Positions 9,142 through 19,302 of a DNA stretch of 51,738 bases are shown here, in pieces. The first letter of the stretch is position 1; each line of letters opens with the position of its first letter. The notes under the pieces are model-generated. The model saw only the letters and a program-made list of their open reading frames with translations. It searched no databases and was not told where the DNA came from. Source of the DNA: an uncultured Prevotellaceae bacterium (lineage in GTDB: Bacteria; Bacteroidota; Bacteroidia; Bacteroidales; Bacteroidaceae); assembly GCA_947167835.1 (NCBI GenBank), contig CAMVJO010000002.1, forward strand, positions 1 to 51,738, written 5' to 3'. A program made the translations under genes and the position numbers.

Positions 9142-9993
9142 ATGAAATATCTGGAATACCGTTTCGATATCACGCCCGCAAATAGCGATATGCAGGACGT
9201 ATTGAGTGCCGTCTTGGGAGAAGTGGGATTTGAAAGCTTTGTACCGACCGAAGATGGCGAGAATCCGCTCTTTGCATACGTGCAATCCAAAAATCTGGAC
9301 AAGGAAATGCTGCGTGCAGCCATAGAAAACTTTCCTGTGCCTGATGTAACCATCGATTTTACCTATACCGAGGCCGAAGATAAGGACTGGAATAAAGTTT
9401 GGGAAGAGAATTATTTCAAACCCCTCGTCTTAGGCAGCGATTGCGTCGTGAGCGGAACCATGCATACCGATGTACCGAAAGCTAAGTACAACATCATTAT
9501 AAATCCTAAGATGTCTTTTGGCACCGGCCACCATGCAACGACCGCTCAGATGCTGCAAGAAATACTGAAAGCCGACATCAACGGACTTCGTGTGCTGGAT
9601 ATGGGCTGCGGCACCGGCATATTGGGCATTTTGGCCGCCATGCGGGGCGCAAGTAGCGTGGTAGGCGTGGATTTCGACGAGTGGTGTGTGGAAAACACTA
9701 AGGAAAACCTTGAAATCAACGGCATAAAGAACATGAGCGTCGTATTTGGCGATGCTTCCGCCCTGGAAAACCAAGGTATGTTCGACATCATTCTCGCTAA
9801 CATCAACAGAAATATCCTGATGGCCGATATGCCTGCATATATAGCACACCTCAATCGCGGTGGCAGGCTGTTTATGAGCGGTTTCTACGAAGAAGACGTT
9901 CCTATCCTGACAGAAAAAGCCGAAACTTTGGGCCTACGTCACGTGAGCACCCACAGTCAGGACCGTTGGGCCTGCATAGGCTTTGAATACTAA
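9142..9993 (+). CDS. prmA: Ribosomal protein L11 methyltransferase
   Basis: MSFGTGHHATT, VLDMGCGTGILGI, ANINRNIL. Confidence 0.93.
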   Translation: MKYLEYRFDITPANSDMQDVLSAVLGEVGFESFVPTEDGENPLFAYVQSKNLDKEMLRAAIENFPVPDVTIDFTYTEAEDKDWNKVWEENYFKPLVLGSDCVVSGTMHTDVPKAKYNIIINPKMSFGTGHHATTAQMLQEILKADINGLRVLDMGCGTGILGILAAMRGASSVVGVDFDEWCVENTKENLEINGIKNMSVVFGDASALENQGMFDIILANINRNILMADMPAYIAHLNRGGRLFMSGFYEEDVPILTEKAETLGLRHVSTHSQDRWACIGFEY

Positions 9994-10051
9994 CGAGATT
10001 TTTCAAAAGAATAAAACCTATTTATCTGAATAACCCATATAAAATAATACA

Positions 10052-10648
10052 ATGCATATCTTTCAAGAATCACCCCGTACCGAATTTATCAATCGTGGCC
10101 GAATAGAAGTAGTATGTGGCTCTATGTTCTCAGGAAAAACGGAGGAACTCATACGAAGACTGAAGCGCGCAAAAATTGCTCACCAGAAAGTCGAGATATT
10201 CAAGCCCGCCGTAGATACACGTTACAGCGAAGAAGACGTAGTGTCGCACGATTCAAATTCTATTGCCTCAACGCCGATAGAATCCAGCGCATCGCTTTTG
10301 TTAATGACCGACGATGCCGACGTAGTGGGCATAGACGAAGCGCAATTCTTTGACGACGGATTGGTAGAAGTGTGCAACGAACTCGCAAATCGCGGCAAAC
10401 GTGTCATTATCGCCGGACTTGACATGGATTTCAAGGGAGTACCTTTCGGTCCTATGCCGGCACTTTGCGCGATTGCCGAGGATGTGACAAAAGTCCACGC
10501 CATTTGCGTGAGATGTGGCAACCTTGCCTATATTTCGCATCGCACTATCAATGATGAGCGCCGCGTAGTTTTGGGCGAAAAGCAGGAATACGAACCGCTT
10601 TGCCGTCATTGCTACGAAGAAGAGTGCAAGAAAGAACAGGAAGGGTAG
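10052..10648 (+). CDS. tdk: Thymidine kinase
   Basis: [22 protein letters not shown]; Zn-binding CxxC...CxxC. Confidence 0.96.
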   Translation: MHIFQESPRTEFINRGRIEVVCGSMFSGKTEELIRRLKRAKIAHQKVEIFKPAVDTRYSEEDVVSHDSNSIASTPIESSASLLLMTDDADVVGIDEAQFFDDGLVEVCNELANRGKRVIIAGLDMDFKGVPFGPMPALCAIAEDVTKVHAICVRCGNLAYISHRTINDERRVVLGEKQEYEPLCRHCYEEECKKEQEG

Positions 10649-10689
10649 GGTATTCATCAAACAGTCCTAAAAAAGAAAATTTTCTCATC

Positions 10690-11517
10690 ATGTCGTTGGC
10701 AAAATACATAGAAAAAATAGAAATTAGCAGTCTGTGGAGCGGAAAAAAGCACATTGTATGGAAGCTGCGCCCCGACGTAAATGTGCTGAGCGGCAAGAAC
10801 GGCGCGGGTAAGAGCACCATACTCAATCGTATCGTGCAGTATCTGCACAGTATTCCGGCATCGGGCGAAATCAGTAAGGACATCACGCGCCATATCATCG
10901 TGGATTTCTATCCCGAAGGCAGCACAAGTGTTCGTTACGACATCATTCGCAGTTTTGATCGCCGACTTCTTGACAACGATAGGGCACAAACCATCACGGA
11001 TCAGCACATAGAAACAGAAATGGACTGGCAACTCTACCAGTTGCAACGACGTTATCTGGATTATCAGGTGAATATCGGAAATCGCATGATAAGTTTTCTG
11101 TCGTCTTCCGACGAAAATGCTAAGGAAAAGGCACAAATGGCTGCACAGCAGAAGCATATTTTCCTGGATATGGTGGATAAACTTTTTGCCGAGACAGGAA
11201 AAACCATAGATCGCAACTGTAACGAATTGCAGTTCATACAATACGGCGAACCGCTCTCACCTTATTTCCTGTCCAGTGGAGAAAAACAGATTTTAGTCAT
11301 ACTCCTCACAGCCCTGACCGAAGATATGCAACCGTATGTCTTCTTTATGGACGAACCCGAGGCAAGTTTACATTTTGAGTGGCAGAAAGATCTCATTGAC
11401 ATGGTGCGAAAATTAAATCCCAACGCGCAAATAATCCTTACCACCCATTCGCCCGCCGTTATCATGAACGGATGGGAAGATGCCGTCACGGAAGTGGGAG
11501 ATATCACGCAGGATTGA
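10690..11517 (+). CDS. AAA/ABC-class ATPase paired with DUF4435 protein
   Basis: Walker A LSGKNGAGKST; signature LSSGEKQ; Walker B YVFFMDEPEAS; H-loop ILTTHSP. Start at MSLAKYIEKIEI. Confidence 0.88.
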   Translation: MSLAKYIEKIEISSLWSGKKHIVWKLRPDVNVLSGKNGAGKSTILNRIVQYLHSIPASGEISKDITRHIIVDFYPEGSTSVRYDIIRSFDRRLLDNDRAQTITDQHIETEMDWQLYQLQRRYLDYQVNIGNRMISFLSSSDENAKEKAQMAAQQKHIFLDMVDKLFAETGKTIDRNCNELQFIQYGEPLSPYFLSSGEKQILVILLTALTEDMQPYVFFMDEPEASLHFEWQKDLIDMVRKLNPNAQIILTTHSPAVIMNGWEDAVTEVGDITQD

Positions 11518-11527
11518 TTCCTTTGCA

Positions 11528-11676
11528 CTCCTTATATAATATATAGCAGCGGAAAATACATTTATTCCTACTCCATATATAAGATATAGTCGGGGCAAAT
11601 ACATTTTTCTCTCTCCTTATATAACATTCAGGTGGGAGTAAATGAAAATCCCTACACCATAAATAATATATACCGC
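11528..11676. repeat. 21/42-bp tandem array between the ATPase and DUF4435 genes
   Basis: CTCC/CACC anchors 11528, 11571, 11613, 11655 (43, 42, 42); alternating units CTCCTTATATAATATATAGCA / GCGGAAAATACATTTATTCCTA. Confidence 0.8.
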
Positions 11677-11694
11677 CTTCAAAAAAGTTTTCTT

Positions 11695-12810
11695 ATGAAG
11701 AAACTTTCAGATTACGCCAACTCTTCGTACATTCAAGCCTACAATAGATTGAATGGCAGGAATGTACGCAGGAAAATCGTGGTGTATGTGGAAGGTTATG
11801 ACGACATTCATTTCTGGAGTTCGGTACTGAAACCTCTTGAAACCGAGGAATACTATTTTGAAGTCATGCTACCGTCGCGTAGCAGCCTGGGACACGGAAA
11901 GCGTGTCGTACTTTCCAACCAATTAGGCCGACGTCTGGGAAATTATATGATAGCCTGTGTTGATGCAGATTACGATTATTTGCTGAATGGCAGCACAAAT
12001 ATTTCGCAGTTCGTATGTAATAATCCGTATGTCTTTCATACTTATGCGTATGCCATAGAAAACCTGCAATGCTACGCACCTTCTTTGCAAGGAGTCTGCA
12101 CTATGGCGACTTTGAACGACCATAGGATTTTCGACTTCGAGGCTTTTCTTGCAGAATACTCACGGATTATTTTTCCGCTCTTCGTTTGGAATGTTTGGGC
12201 CTATCGTTACGGAGAATATAAGGGATTTACCCTTTCAGACTTCTTCGCTGTCATTCAAATGAACGACATTAATACCTATCATCCCGAAAGAAACCTGCAA
12301 AAAGTGCAGCACTTTGTAAACGCAAAGATTGCGAAACTTCAAAAAAGATACCAACAAGCCAGAAAAACATGGAAGCCTTTGCGCGATGAGTTGCTGGAAA
12401 AAGGTGTTTTGCCCGAAGAAACCTATCTTTATATCCGAGGTCACGACCTTTTTGACGGTATTGTCGCTCCTTTGCTCTCCAAAATCTGCGAACAACTGCG
12501 GCGTGAACGCGAAAATGATATACGAAAATTAGCAAAACATGACACGCAAATGCAAAATGAACTGGCAGGATATCAACATGCTACGGCTGCTTCTGTGGAA
12601 ATGCTGAGGAAACATACGGGATATGCCGCATCGCCCCATTATAAGCACATACAAAATGATGTTCAAGCCTTCCTGCATAATATTTCCATGACGAAAACGG
12701 AAGAGAACTCCAATTTTTCAGGTGATATAGGCACCGAAAGACATAATAACTTAGGCTTTTCCGATGGTAGTGCCACAAAAAGACACAATACCTCCGGCAC
12801 TTATTTTTAG
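11695..12810 (+). CDS. DUF4435 (TOPRIM-like) domain protein
   Basis: IVVYVEGYDDIHFW (Glu motif) and MIACVDADYDYLL (DxD) resemble TOPRIM/DUF4435; directly downstream of the ATPase. Confidence 0.78.
   Translation: MKKLSDYANSSYIQAYNRLNGRNVRRKIVVYVEGYDDIHFWSSVLKPLETEEYYFEVMLPSRSSLGHGKRVVLSNQLGRRLGNYMIACVDADYDYLLNGSTNISQFVCNNPYVFHTYAYAIENLQCYAPSLQGVCTMATLNDHRIFDFEAFLAEYSRIIFPLFVWNVWAYRYGEYKGFTLSDFFAVIQMNDINTYHPERNLQKVQHFVNAKIAKLQKRYQQARKTWKPLRDELLEKGVLPEETYLYIRGHDLFDGIVAPLLSKICEQLRRERENDIRKLAKHDTQMQNELAGYQHATAASVEMLRKHTGYAASPHYKHIQNDVQAFLHNISMTKTEENSNFSGDIGTERHNNLGFSDGSATKRHNTSGTYF
12715..12800 (+). repeat. 42-bp (2x21) repeat forming the 3' end of the DUF4435 gene
   Basis: TTTTC anchors 12715/12757 and AAAGACA anchors 12737/12779, both 42 bp apart; encodes TERHNNLGFSDGSA / TKRHNTSG. 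Confidence 0.75.
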
Positions 12811-12890
12811 CACCCGCATTTAAACCTTATTTACCTCAAGGCATCTAAGAATATGTTTTACATCATTTGATTTATAACACCATAAACGAT

Positions 12891-15800
12891 ATGAAAAGAC
12901 TATCTGTCCTATCTTTACTCCTTATTATATTATTATTACCGGCCACGGCGCAGACTTTGCTCAAGGGTATTGTCATCAATAAACAGACTGATGAAGCCGT
13001 TCCCTTTGCTGTTATTTCTTTGCTCAACGATTCTGCAAGAATAGTCAGCAATGTTCAGACGAATGAGTACGGTAAATTCTCTTTTTCGGCAAAAAAGCCA
13101 GGAAAGTACACCTTCCGCGTTTCGTATATCGGATTCGGCACCTATTCCCAAGGCATTACCATATCCGAGGTGCCCGATACCATCGATTTTGGTGTCATCC
13201 GTATTGCTTCTCGTGAAAGTACTTTAAGCGCAGCCGAGGTTACCGTCACGGCAGCCCGAGTTGAGGAAAAAGGAGACACTACTATTTATAATGCATCCGC
13301 CTATCGTACTCCGACAGGTTCGACTTTGGAGGCATTAGTCAAGCAATTAAACGGAGTAGAGGTGAGCGATGATGGAACAATTAAGTGGAATGGACAGACC
13401 ATTGACGAGTTTTTGGTAAATGGTAAGGACTATTTCAAAGGAAATACGGACATTGCGATGAAAAACCTGCCCGTAGATCTTGTTAGTAAGATAAAAGCTT
13501 ACGAAAAGAAGAGCGATTATACCGAACAGACGGGAATTGACGACGGACAGCACACGGTAGTTTTGGATATTACCACGAAAAAAGAATTGAATGAGAGCTG
13601 GATTACAAATTTGGACGTAGCTGCCGGAACAGAGCGCCGATATAGCGGTCGTTTGTTCGTATCAAGATTTACGGATCTCAGCAATATTTCTCTTATCACC
13701 TCGGCTAATAATGTAAACGACAACAATTTCGGAAGTCCACGCGGATTTGGCGGAGGAAGTGGCCTGACTGCGAGAAAAGAAGCCAATCTTTCTCTCAGTT
13801 TCGAGAATGATAAGAAAAAAAATGAGGCAGGAAAATTGCGTTTCAACAGCGATATCAGTTTTTCTCACAGCAGTACGGATACGGAGAGCCGCAGTTCTTC
13901 CGAATACTTCATATCTACCGGAAGTTCGCGCTCATTTAGCAATAGCGTACGTAAGTCAATGGGTTCAAGAAGTCAGTTTGCTTTGAATTTAAACTTCCGC
14001 TGGACAATTGATACGCTGACAAATTTGAGTTTCCGTCCGCGCTTTTCTTATTCAGAAAACGAGAATAATCAGAATTCCCGCAATGCTACGTTTAATAGCG
14101 ACCCATATAAAACAAATACCACCGACCCGCTTGAAGATATCTTCGCTTCGGTGATAGATCCCGCGCTGCAATCCATTGCCGTAAACCGCAATTACAATCG
14201 TTCTGTCAGCGATAGCAAAAGCAGCAGCCTGAATGCTAGATTAAATGTCACACGTAAACTCAGTAAGGCCGGACGTAATCTTAATTTGTCCTTACAGGGC
14301 GGTTTGGGAGACGGCAAAAACAATTCTTATTCCCTTTCTGATATTAAATATTTCCAGAGTACGGCCACGACAAGCGGAACATTCCAGAATCGATACAACA
14401 CTACTCCATCGAAAAACTGGAATTACAGCGCACAGATAGGATATGTTGAGCCCATTGTCAAGAAACTTTTTGCAGAATTCCGCTACCAATATTCATTACG
14501 TTATACAGACAGCGAACGTACGCGCTACAATCTTGATTTACTGGCCGACGATGTGACCGATGCTGACGGAAATGGATGGAATAGTAACTACTATTCTGCT
14601 GATAAACTGGCACAACTCGGTGTTCTTCCCTCAGAAACAGATTTGCAAAGCGTAGTAGATAAGGAAAACTCGCGCTATGCCACTTATAAGTACTACGAAC
14701 ATCGTGCTAATGTCGGTGTTCGTCTCAATACAGACAAGATACGTTTCAATGCCAGCGTGCTTTTCAATCCTAAGCGCACACAACTGGATTATACCTACCG
14801 CACAATCGACACACTTGTCACGCAAAATGTATTTAATGTGTCGCCAGAGATGCGTTTCATCTACCAATTTTCACGTACCGACCGTTTAGAATTCAGTTAT
14901 CGGGGTTCTGCTTCACAACCTTCGATGACCGATTTGTTAGACGTGTGGGACGATTCAAATCCTCTGAATATTTCGGGCGGTAATCCGGGTTTGAAACCAT
15001 CGTGGACAGATAATTTGAATTTTAACTTCCGTACGTATGAGACAGTCAAACAACAGGCTTTCAATGTCGGACTTAATTTCTCCCGCACGCAGAACAGTAT
15101 TTCTTCCCGCGTAGTCTATGACGAAAAGACCGGTGTACGCTATTCACGTCCCGACAATATCAATGGTAACTGGAACGTAGGCGGAAATATCACGTTCAAT
15201 ACGGGTATCGGTGCGCAGAAACTGCTCACGTTGTCATCTTACACAATTACATCTTACTCAAATAGCGTGGGATATGTCAGCACTACAGATGCTACGGCCA
15301 GTTCGCGTGCTTTGATGGGCATCTTCTATACGCCACGTCTGCTTTCGGGTTCGGGAACTACGCTTACTCAATCAGAAATCTACAACAATCTGTATAAAAA
15401 TGCTACGAACCTGAGTAAAAAGAACACGACACGTTCGCTTAACCTCACGGAAGTTTTGAATCTCTCCTACAGAATGGGATATTTCGACTTCAATCTGAAT
15501 GGTACTGTGAACTATAGTCATGCTCGTGCCACACTTGTTGAAAGTAGCAAGTTGGATACGTGGCGTTTCAGCTATGGCGGAAGCGTTAATTACACTACAA
15601 ATTTCGGTCTCTCGGTTTCTACGAATATTCGCATGAATTCACGTCGCGGTTTCTCGGTGAGCGAATACAATACCAACGAACTTTTGTGGAATGTTCAGAT
15701 TGCGCAGAGTTTTCTTGCCAACAGAAATGCTGCCATCAGCCTGCAACTCTACGATATCCTGCGCCAACAGAGCAATGTCAGCCGCAGTGTGAGCGCTACT

Positions 15801-16043
15801 TCCCGTAGTGATACCTGGAGTAACTCTATAAACAGTTATGCGATGCTGCATTTCATCTACAAGTTCAACTTCTTTGGTGGAACTTCACGCGATAACCAGC
15901 GCAGCAACCGACGTTACAATCAGGACGACCGACGCGATGGCGAAATGCCCCAAGGTATGCCGATGGGTCCCCCTCCAAGTGGTGGGCAAGTCGGAGGTTT
16001 CAGAGGTGGCTTCGGCGGTGGTTTTGGCGGAGGCGGCAGATAA
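12891..16043 (+). CDS. Outer-membrane beta-barrel protein with CarboxypepD_reg-like/plug-like N-terminus
   Basis: Signal peptide; LLKGIVINKQTDEAVPFAVISLLND; long beta-barrel; Gly-rich C-terminus GGFRGGFGGGFGGGGR. Confidence 0.85.
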   Translation: MKRLSVLSLLLIILLLPATAQTLLKGIVINKQTDEAVPFAVISLLNDSARIVSNVQTNEYGKFSFSAKKPGKYTFRVSYIGFGTYSQGITISEVPDTIDFGVIRIASRESTLSAAEVTVTAARVEEKGDTTIYNASAYRTPTGSTLEALVKQLNGVEVSDDGTIKWNGQTIDEFLVNGKDYFKGNTDIAMKNLPVDLVSKIKAYEKKSDYTEQTGIDDGQHTVVLDITTKKELNESWITNLDVAAGTERRYSGRLFVSRFTDLSNISLITSANNVNDNNFGSPRGFGGGSGLTARKEANLSLSFENDKKKNEAGKLRFNSDISFSHSSTDTESRSSSEYFISTGSSRSFSNSVRKSMGSRSQFALNLNFRWTIDTLTNLSFRPRFSYSENENNQNSRNATFNSDPYKTNTTDPLEDIFASVIDPALQSIAVNRNYNRSVSDSKSSSLNARLNVTRKLSKAGRNLNLSLQGGLGDGKNNSYSLSDIKYFQSTATTSGTFQNRYNTTPSKNWNYSAQIGYVEPIVKKLFAEFRYQYSLRYTDSERTRYNLDLLADDVTDADGNGWNSNYYSADKLAQLGVLPSETDLQSVVDKENSRYATYKYYEHRANVGVRLNTDKIRFNASVLFNPKRTQLDYTYRTIDTLVTQNVFNVSPEMRFIYQFSRTDRLEFSYRGSASQPSMTDLLDVWDDSNPLNISGGNPGLKPSWTDNLNFNFRTYETVKQQAFNVGLNFSRTQNSISSRVVYDEKTGVRYSRPDNINGNWNVGGNITFNTGIGAQKLLTLSSYTITSYSNSVGYVSTTDATASSRALMGIFYTPRLLSGSGTTLTQSEIYNNLYKNATNLSKKNTTRSLNLTEVLNLSYRMGYFDFNLNGTVNYSHARATLVESSKLDTWRFSYGGSVNYTTNFGLSVSTNIRMNSRRGFSVSEYNTNELLWNVQIAQSFLANRNAAISLQLYDILRQQSNVSRSVSATSRSDTWSNSINSYAMLHFIYKFNFFGGTSRDNQRSNRRYNQDDRRDGEMPQGMPMGPPPSGGQVGGFRGGFGGGFGGGGR

Positions 16044-16164
16044 AGGAGTTATATCCTAAGTTGGTTTTTCTTATTCCCAATGTCGTAAAAATTGCTACGG
16101 AATTATATTGTAATTGCGGCAATAGAAAAAATCCTTCTTCACGAAAAATCAACGTTTCAACGAA

Positions 16165-16412
16165 TTTACCCCCAATTAGCTTGGAGTTATCATTTTTTTG
16201 CTCCGAGCTAATTTTTTTTTGCTCGGCACTATTTGAAATTATCTCCGAGCTATTTGCCCTTTATTCCGGGATATTTTTCCGGACTTCAAAAATACCGTAT
16301 AATACCGATGAATAAAGGGTGCGTGGCTATGCGCGATTTTTCAGTTTCAAAGATTTCTTGGGAGATAACTAAAATTAGTTCCGAGATAATTGTTTTTTTC
16401 TCCGAACTATTT
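16165..16412 (+). repeat. Composite repeat copy C (21-bp array, diverged core, tail; no 8/9-bp modules)
   Basis: Slots ending 16186, 16207, 16228, 16249, 16270 and tail 16364, 16385, 16406, all 21 bp apart. Confidence 0.8.
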
Positions 16413-16529
16413 TCCTTCCTTGTTTTTTCTTCTCCGCTTCATCATGGATTGTCTCGTAAGGAAAAGTTCTGTTTCCCCATAAATCTGAAAAAAGCGAGAG
16501 TAACGAAATCCTTATTCCTGCATTTTTAG

Positions 16530-16537
16530 TAAATTTG
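16530..16537 (+). promoter_or_regulatory. -7 element TAAATTTG upstream of DNPH1-like gene
   Basis: TAnnTTTG match 23 nt before ATG. Confidence 0.55.
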
Positions 16538-16559
16538 CAGCATATTCAGAAAACGGCTT

Positions 16560-16979
16560 ATGAGTAAAAAGTTTTATTTCGCAGGTTCTATTCGCGGAGG
16601 GCGCGTTGATGCCGCCTTATACCGACGTATGATTGCGCGCATCAAGGAAAACGGCGTGGTGCTCACCGAGCATGTAGGCGACCTCGCGCTAAGTGAAAAG
16701 GAACAGGGACTTGCTGGCGATAGTGCCATATATCAACAAGATACCGGCTGGCTACGGCAGTCTGATGTGCTGATTGGTGAATGTACCTGCCCCTCGCTGG
16801 GCGTTGGCTACGAGTTGGCGTATGCTGAGGCGCACGAAATTCCGTGTTTCCTCTTTTATAATCGCAGCCGTTGCCAACTTTCGGCCATGCTCTCGGGCAA
16901 TCCATATTTTACCGTCCACTCTTACGAAACCGAAGCCGAACTCTTTGAGAAACTTGACAAGGTATTGAGCGCTTTGTAG
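16560..16979 (+). CDS. DNPH1/RCL-like 2'-deoxynucleoside 5'-phosphate N-hydrolase
   Basis: FYFAGSIRGGRVDAALYRRMIARIKENGVVLTEHVG...QQDTGWLRQSDVLIGECTCPSLGVGYELAYA resembles DNPH1. Confidence 0.8.
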   Translation: MSKKFYFAGSIRGGRVDAALYRRMIARIKENGVVLTEHVGDLALSEKEQGLAGDSAIYQQDTGWLRQSDVLIGECTCPSLGVGYELAYAEAHEIPCFLFYNRSRCQLSAMLSGNPYFTVHSYETEAELFEKLDKVLSAL

Positions 16980-17014
16980 CACTCTTGTTTTTGTAATATT
17001 CAGAAAAAACGAAG

Positions 17015-17791
17015 ATGTCCACCGTTATTTATAATTCCCCCATATTCGGTCCCGTCCATAGTCGTCGTTTAGGCATTTCGCTCGGCATCAATCTGATGCC
17101 CGACGACGGAAAAATCTGCACTTTCGACTGTATCTACTGCGAATGTGGCTTTAATGCCGATTTCCCGCCGCGCCACCATCGTCCATCGCGACAGGATGTT
17201 TGCGAAGGTCTGGAGCAACAACTTAGAAAGATGCAGCAGGAAGGCCGTATGCCCGATGTAATCACTTTTGCCGGCAACGGAGAACCCACTGTCCACCCGG
17301 ATTTTTCTGGTATCATCGACGATACGATTCGTTTGCGCGACCTGTATTGTCCTGAAGCCAAGGTTGCCGTACTTAGCAACGCCACACGCATCACCAAGCC
17401 CGAGGTACACGCTGCGCTTGCGAAGGTGGACGACAATATCCAGAAGCTTGACACCGTTTCTGAGGGATATATCCGCCTGGTGGACCGACCTGTTGGTGCG
17501 TATGACCTACAGAAAATCATCGAAGCCCTATGTCGTTTCAATGGCCACGTCATTATTCAGACAATGTTCCTCACCGGTACTTTCGACGACCGCTCTGTGG
17601 ATAATACCAGCGAGGATTTCGTTCGCCCATGGCTGGAAACGATAGAAAAAATCCGACCTGAAAAAGTAATGATATATACTATCGACCGCGAAACGCCGGC
17701 TCACACACTCTCTAAGGCATCGCCAGAAAAATTGGACGCCATTGCCGAGCGTGTTCGCGCCCTTGGTGTGGAATGTTCCGTAGCCTATTGA
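17015..17791 (+). CDS. Radical SAM protein
   Basis: CTFDCIYC (CxxxCxxC), GNGEPTVHPDF. Confidence 0.88.
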   Translation: MSTVIYNSPIFGPVHSRRLGISLGINLMPDDGKICTFDCIYCECGFNADFPPRHHRPSRQDVCEGLEQQLRKMQQEGRMPDVITFAGNGEPTVHPDFSGIIDDTIRLRDLYCPEAKVAVLSNATRITKPEVHAALAKVDDNIQKLDTVSEGYIRLVDRPVGAYDLQKIIEALCRFNGHVIIQTMFLTGTFDDRSVDNTSEDFVRPWLETIEKIRPEKVMIYTIDRETPAHTLSKASPEKLDAIAERVRALGVECSVAY

Positions 17792-17815
17792 TTTCTGCTG
17801 CACGTTTTTCTCCCT

Positions 17816-19120
17816 ATGCTCAGCAATATCGTAAGACAATTCATAGATAACGAGTGCGATGCCCACGATGGCATTATCGTAGCCCTAAGCGGCGGAGCCG
17901 ACTCCGTGGCTTTGTTGTTGTGTCTCAGGGAAAGTGCTGAAAAAGTCTGCGCTGCGCATTGCAACTTCCACCTTCGCGGAGAAGAGAGCGACAGAGACGA
18001 GCGCTTTTGCCGCGACCTATGCCAACGTCTCGGCGTTCCCATTCACGTGTGCCACTTTAATACGTTGGAGGAGGCCGAAAAACGGGGAGTAAGTGTGGAA
18101 ATGGCAGCACGCGACCTGCGTTACGAATGGTTTGCCCGATTACGCAACGAATTAAACTACGGTATCGTGGCGTTAGCTCATCATCGCGACGATAATGTGG
18201 AGACTCTTTTGCAACACATCGCACGTGGATGCGGGATTCACGGACTTACGGGTATGCCGCAGCGACGTGATTGTTTCGTTCGCCCGCTTTTGAATGTCTC
18301 GCGCCGCGAGATTCTGGAATACCTCGAACAAAAAGGGCAGGATTTCGTTAATGATAGCACGAATACCGACACAGCATATCAGCGCAACCTCGTTCGCCAC
18401 GAATTGCTCCCGCTTCTGGAACGCCTGAACCCCAATATCCGGCAGACTCTCGCTGAAATGATGGAAAAGATGCGCGAGAGCCTGTCACTCTACGAAGAAA
18501 GTGTGGACGCGTGGCGCACAAAACTCACACGCCTCACCGCTGACGGGTTGGCAATCCGACTTGACGAACTGCGCCACATGGCTACGGCAAAAACCCTGCT
18601 GCACGAATTTCTTTTGCCCTTCGGTTTTACTCAGCAGGACGAAGTAAATATGCTGCAAGCCCGAACTGGTGCCGTCTTCTGCTCCGAGAATTATATGGCA
18701 ACCGTAGCAGGCGACCTCTTAGTTTGCGATAAAAAACCTGTAAGCGTACCTCTTACCGATTTAGTCGAAGAAGGCGAAACCTTTTTGGCCGATGGCACAT
18801 CCATAAGCCTGCATACTGCAAAAGATGTGAGCATAGAACGCGGAAATCCCCTGCGTGTTACGATAGACAAGGACAAAATCTGCGGAAAACTCTGCTGCCG
18901 CACCATAGAGCAGGGAGACCGTTTTCATCCCTTCGGAATGAAAGGTACAAAACTCGTCAGCGATTTCTTGACAGAGCGCCATATTCATCGCATAGCCAGG
19001 ATGAAAACCAAGGTTGTGACGGACGATTGCGGCATTATCTGGCTGGTAGGTCATCGTATCGACCAGCGAGTAGCCGTTACCGCTGACACCTTGCATGTTT
19101 CCGTGCTCGAAATTCGTTGA
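17816..19120 (+). CDS. tilS: tRNA(Ile)-lysidine synthetase
   Basis: ALSGGADSVALL PP-loop; HCNFHLRGEESDRDE; AHHRDDNVET. Confidence 0.94.
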   Translation: MLSNIVRQFIDNECDAHDGIIVALSGGADSVALLLCLRESAEKVCAAHCNFHLRGEESDRDERFCRDLCQRLGVPIHVCHFNTLEEAEKRGVSVEMAARDLRYEWFARLRNELNYGIVALAHHRDDNVETLLQHIARGCGIHGLTGMPQRRDCFVRPLLNVSRREILEYLEQKGQDFVNDSTNTDTAYQRNLVRHELLPLLERLNPNIRQTLAEMMEKMRESLSLYEESVDAWRTKLTRLTADGLAIRLDELRHMATAKTLLHEFLLPFGFTQQDEVNMLQARTGAVFCSENYMATVAGDLLVCDKKPVSVPLTDLVEEGETFLADGTSISLHTAKDVSIERGNPLRVTIDKDKICGKLCCRTIEQGDRFHPFGMKGTKLVSDFLTERHIHRIARMKTKVVTDDCGIIWLVGHRIDQRVAVTADTLHVSVLEIR

Positions 19121-19284
19121 AAATATGAAGTATCGCACAAATTTCATGCAAGAATCGCGAGAAGACGCGTAAATGCAGAGTTTTTCTTAAATCCAGTTTT
19201 CATTTGCTGCCTTCAAAAAATAAAATATTCTGCATGGATAGTATTTTTTGCTGATATAATAATAAGCAAGTGCAGGATTTTTAT

Positions 19285-19292
19285 TATTTTTG
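19285..19292 (+). promoter_or_regulatory. -7 element TATTTTTG upstream of dnaA
   Basis: TAnnTTTG match in the tilS-dnaA intergenic region. Confidence 0.45.
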
Positions 19293-19302
19293 CGTCTCCA
19301 AG

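Noticed and set aside
13000-16043. Numerous antisense or overlapping ORFs of 60-200 aa throughout the track
   Set aside because: They overlap well-supported genes on the other strand or in another frame, and show no recognisable domains.
15940-16043. Gly-rich C-terminus of the beta-barrel protein as another 21-bp coding array
   Set aside because: Repetition follows short Gly-Gly-Phe codon runs without a clear 21-bp register.
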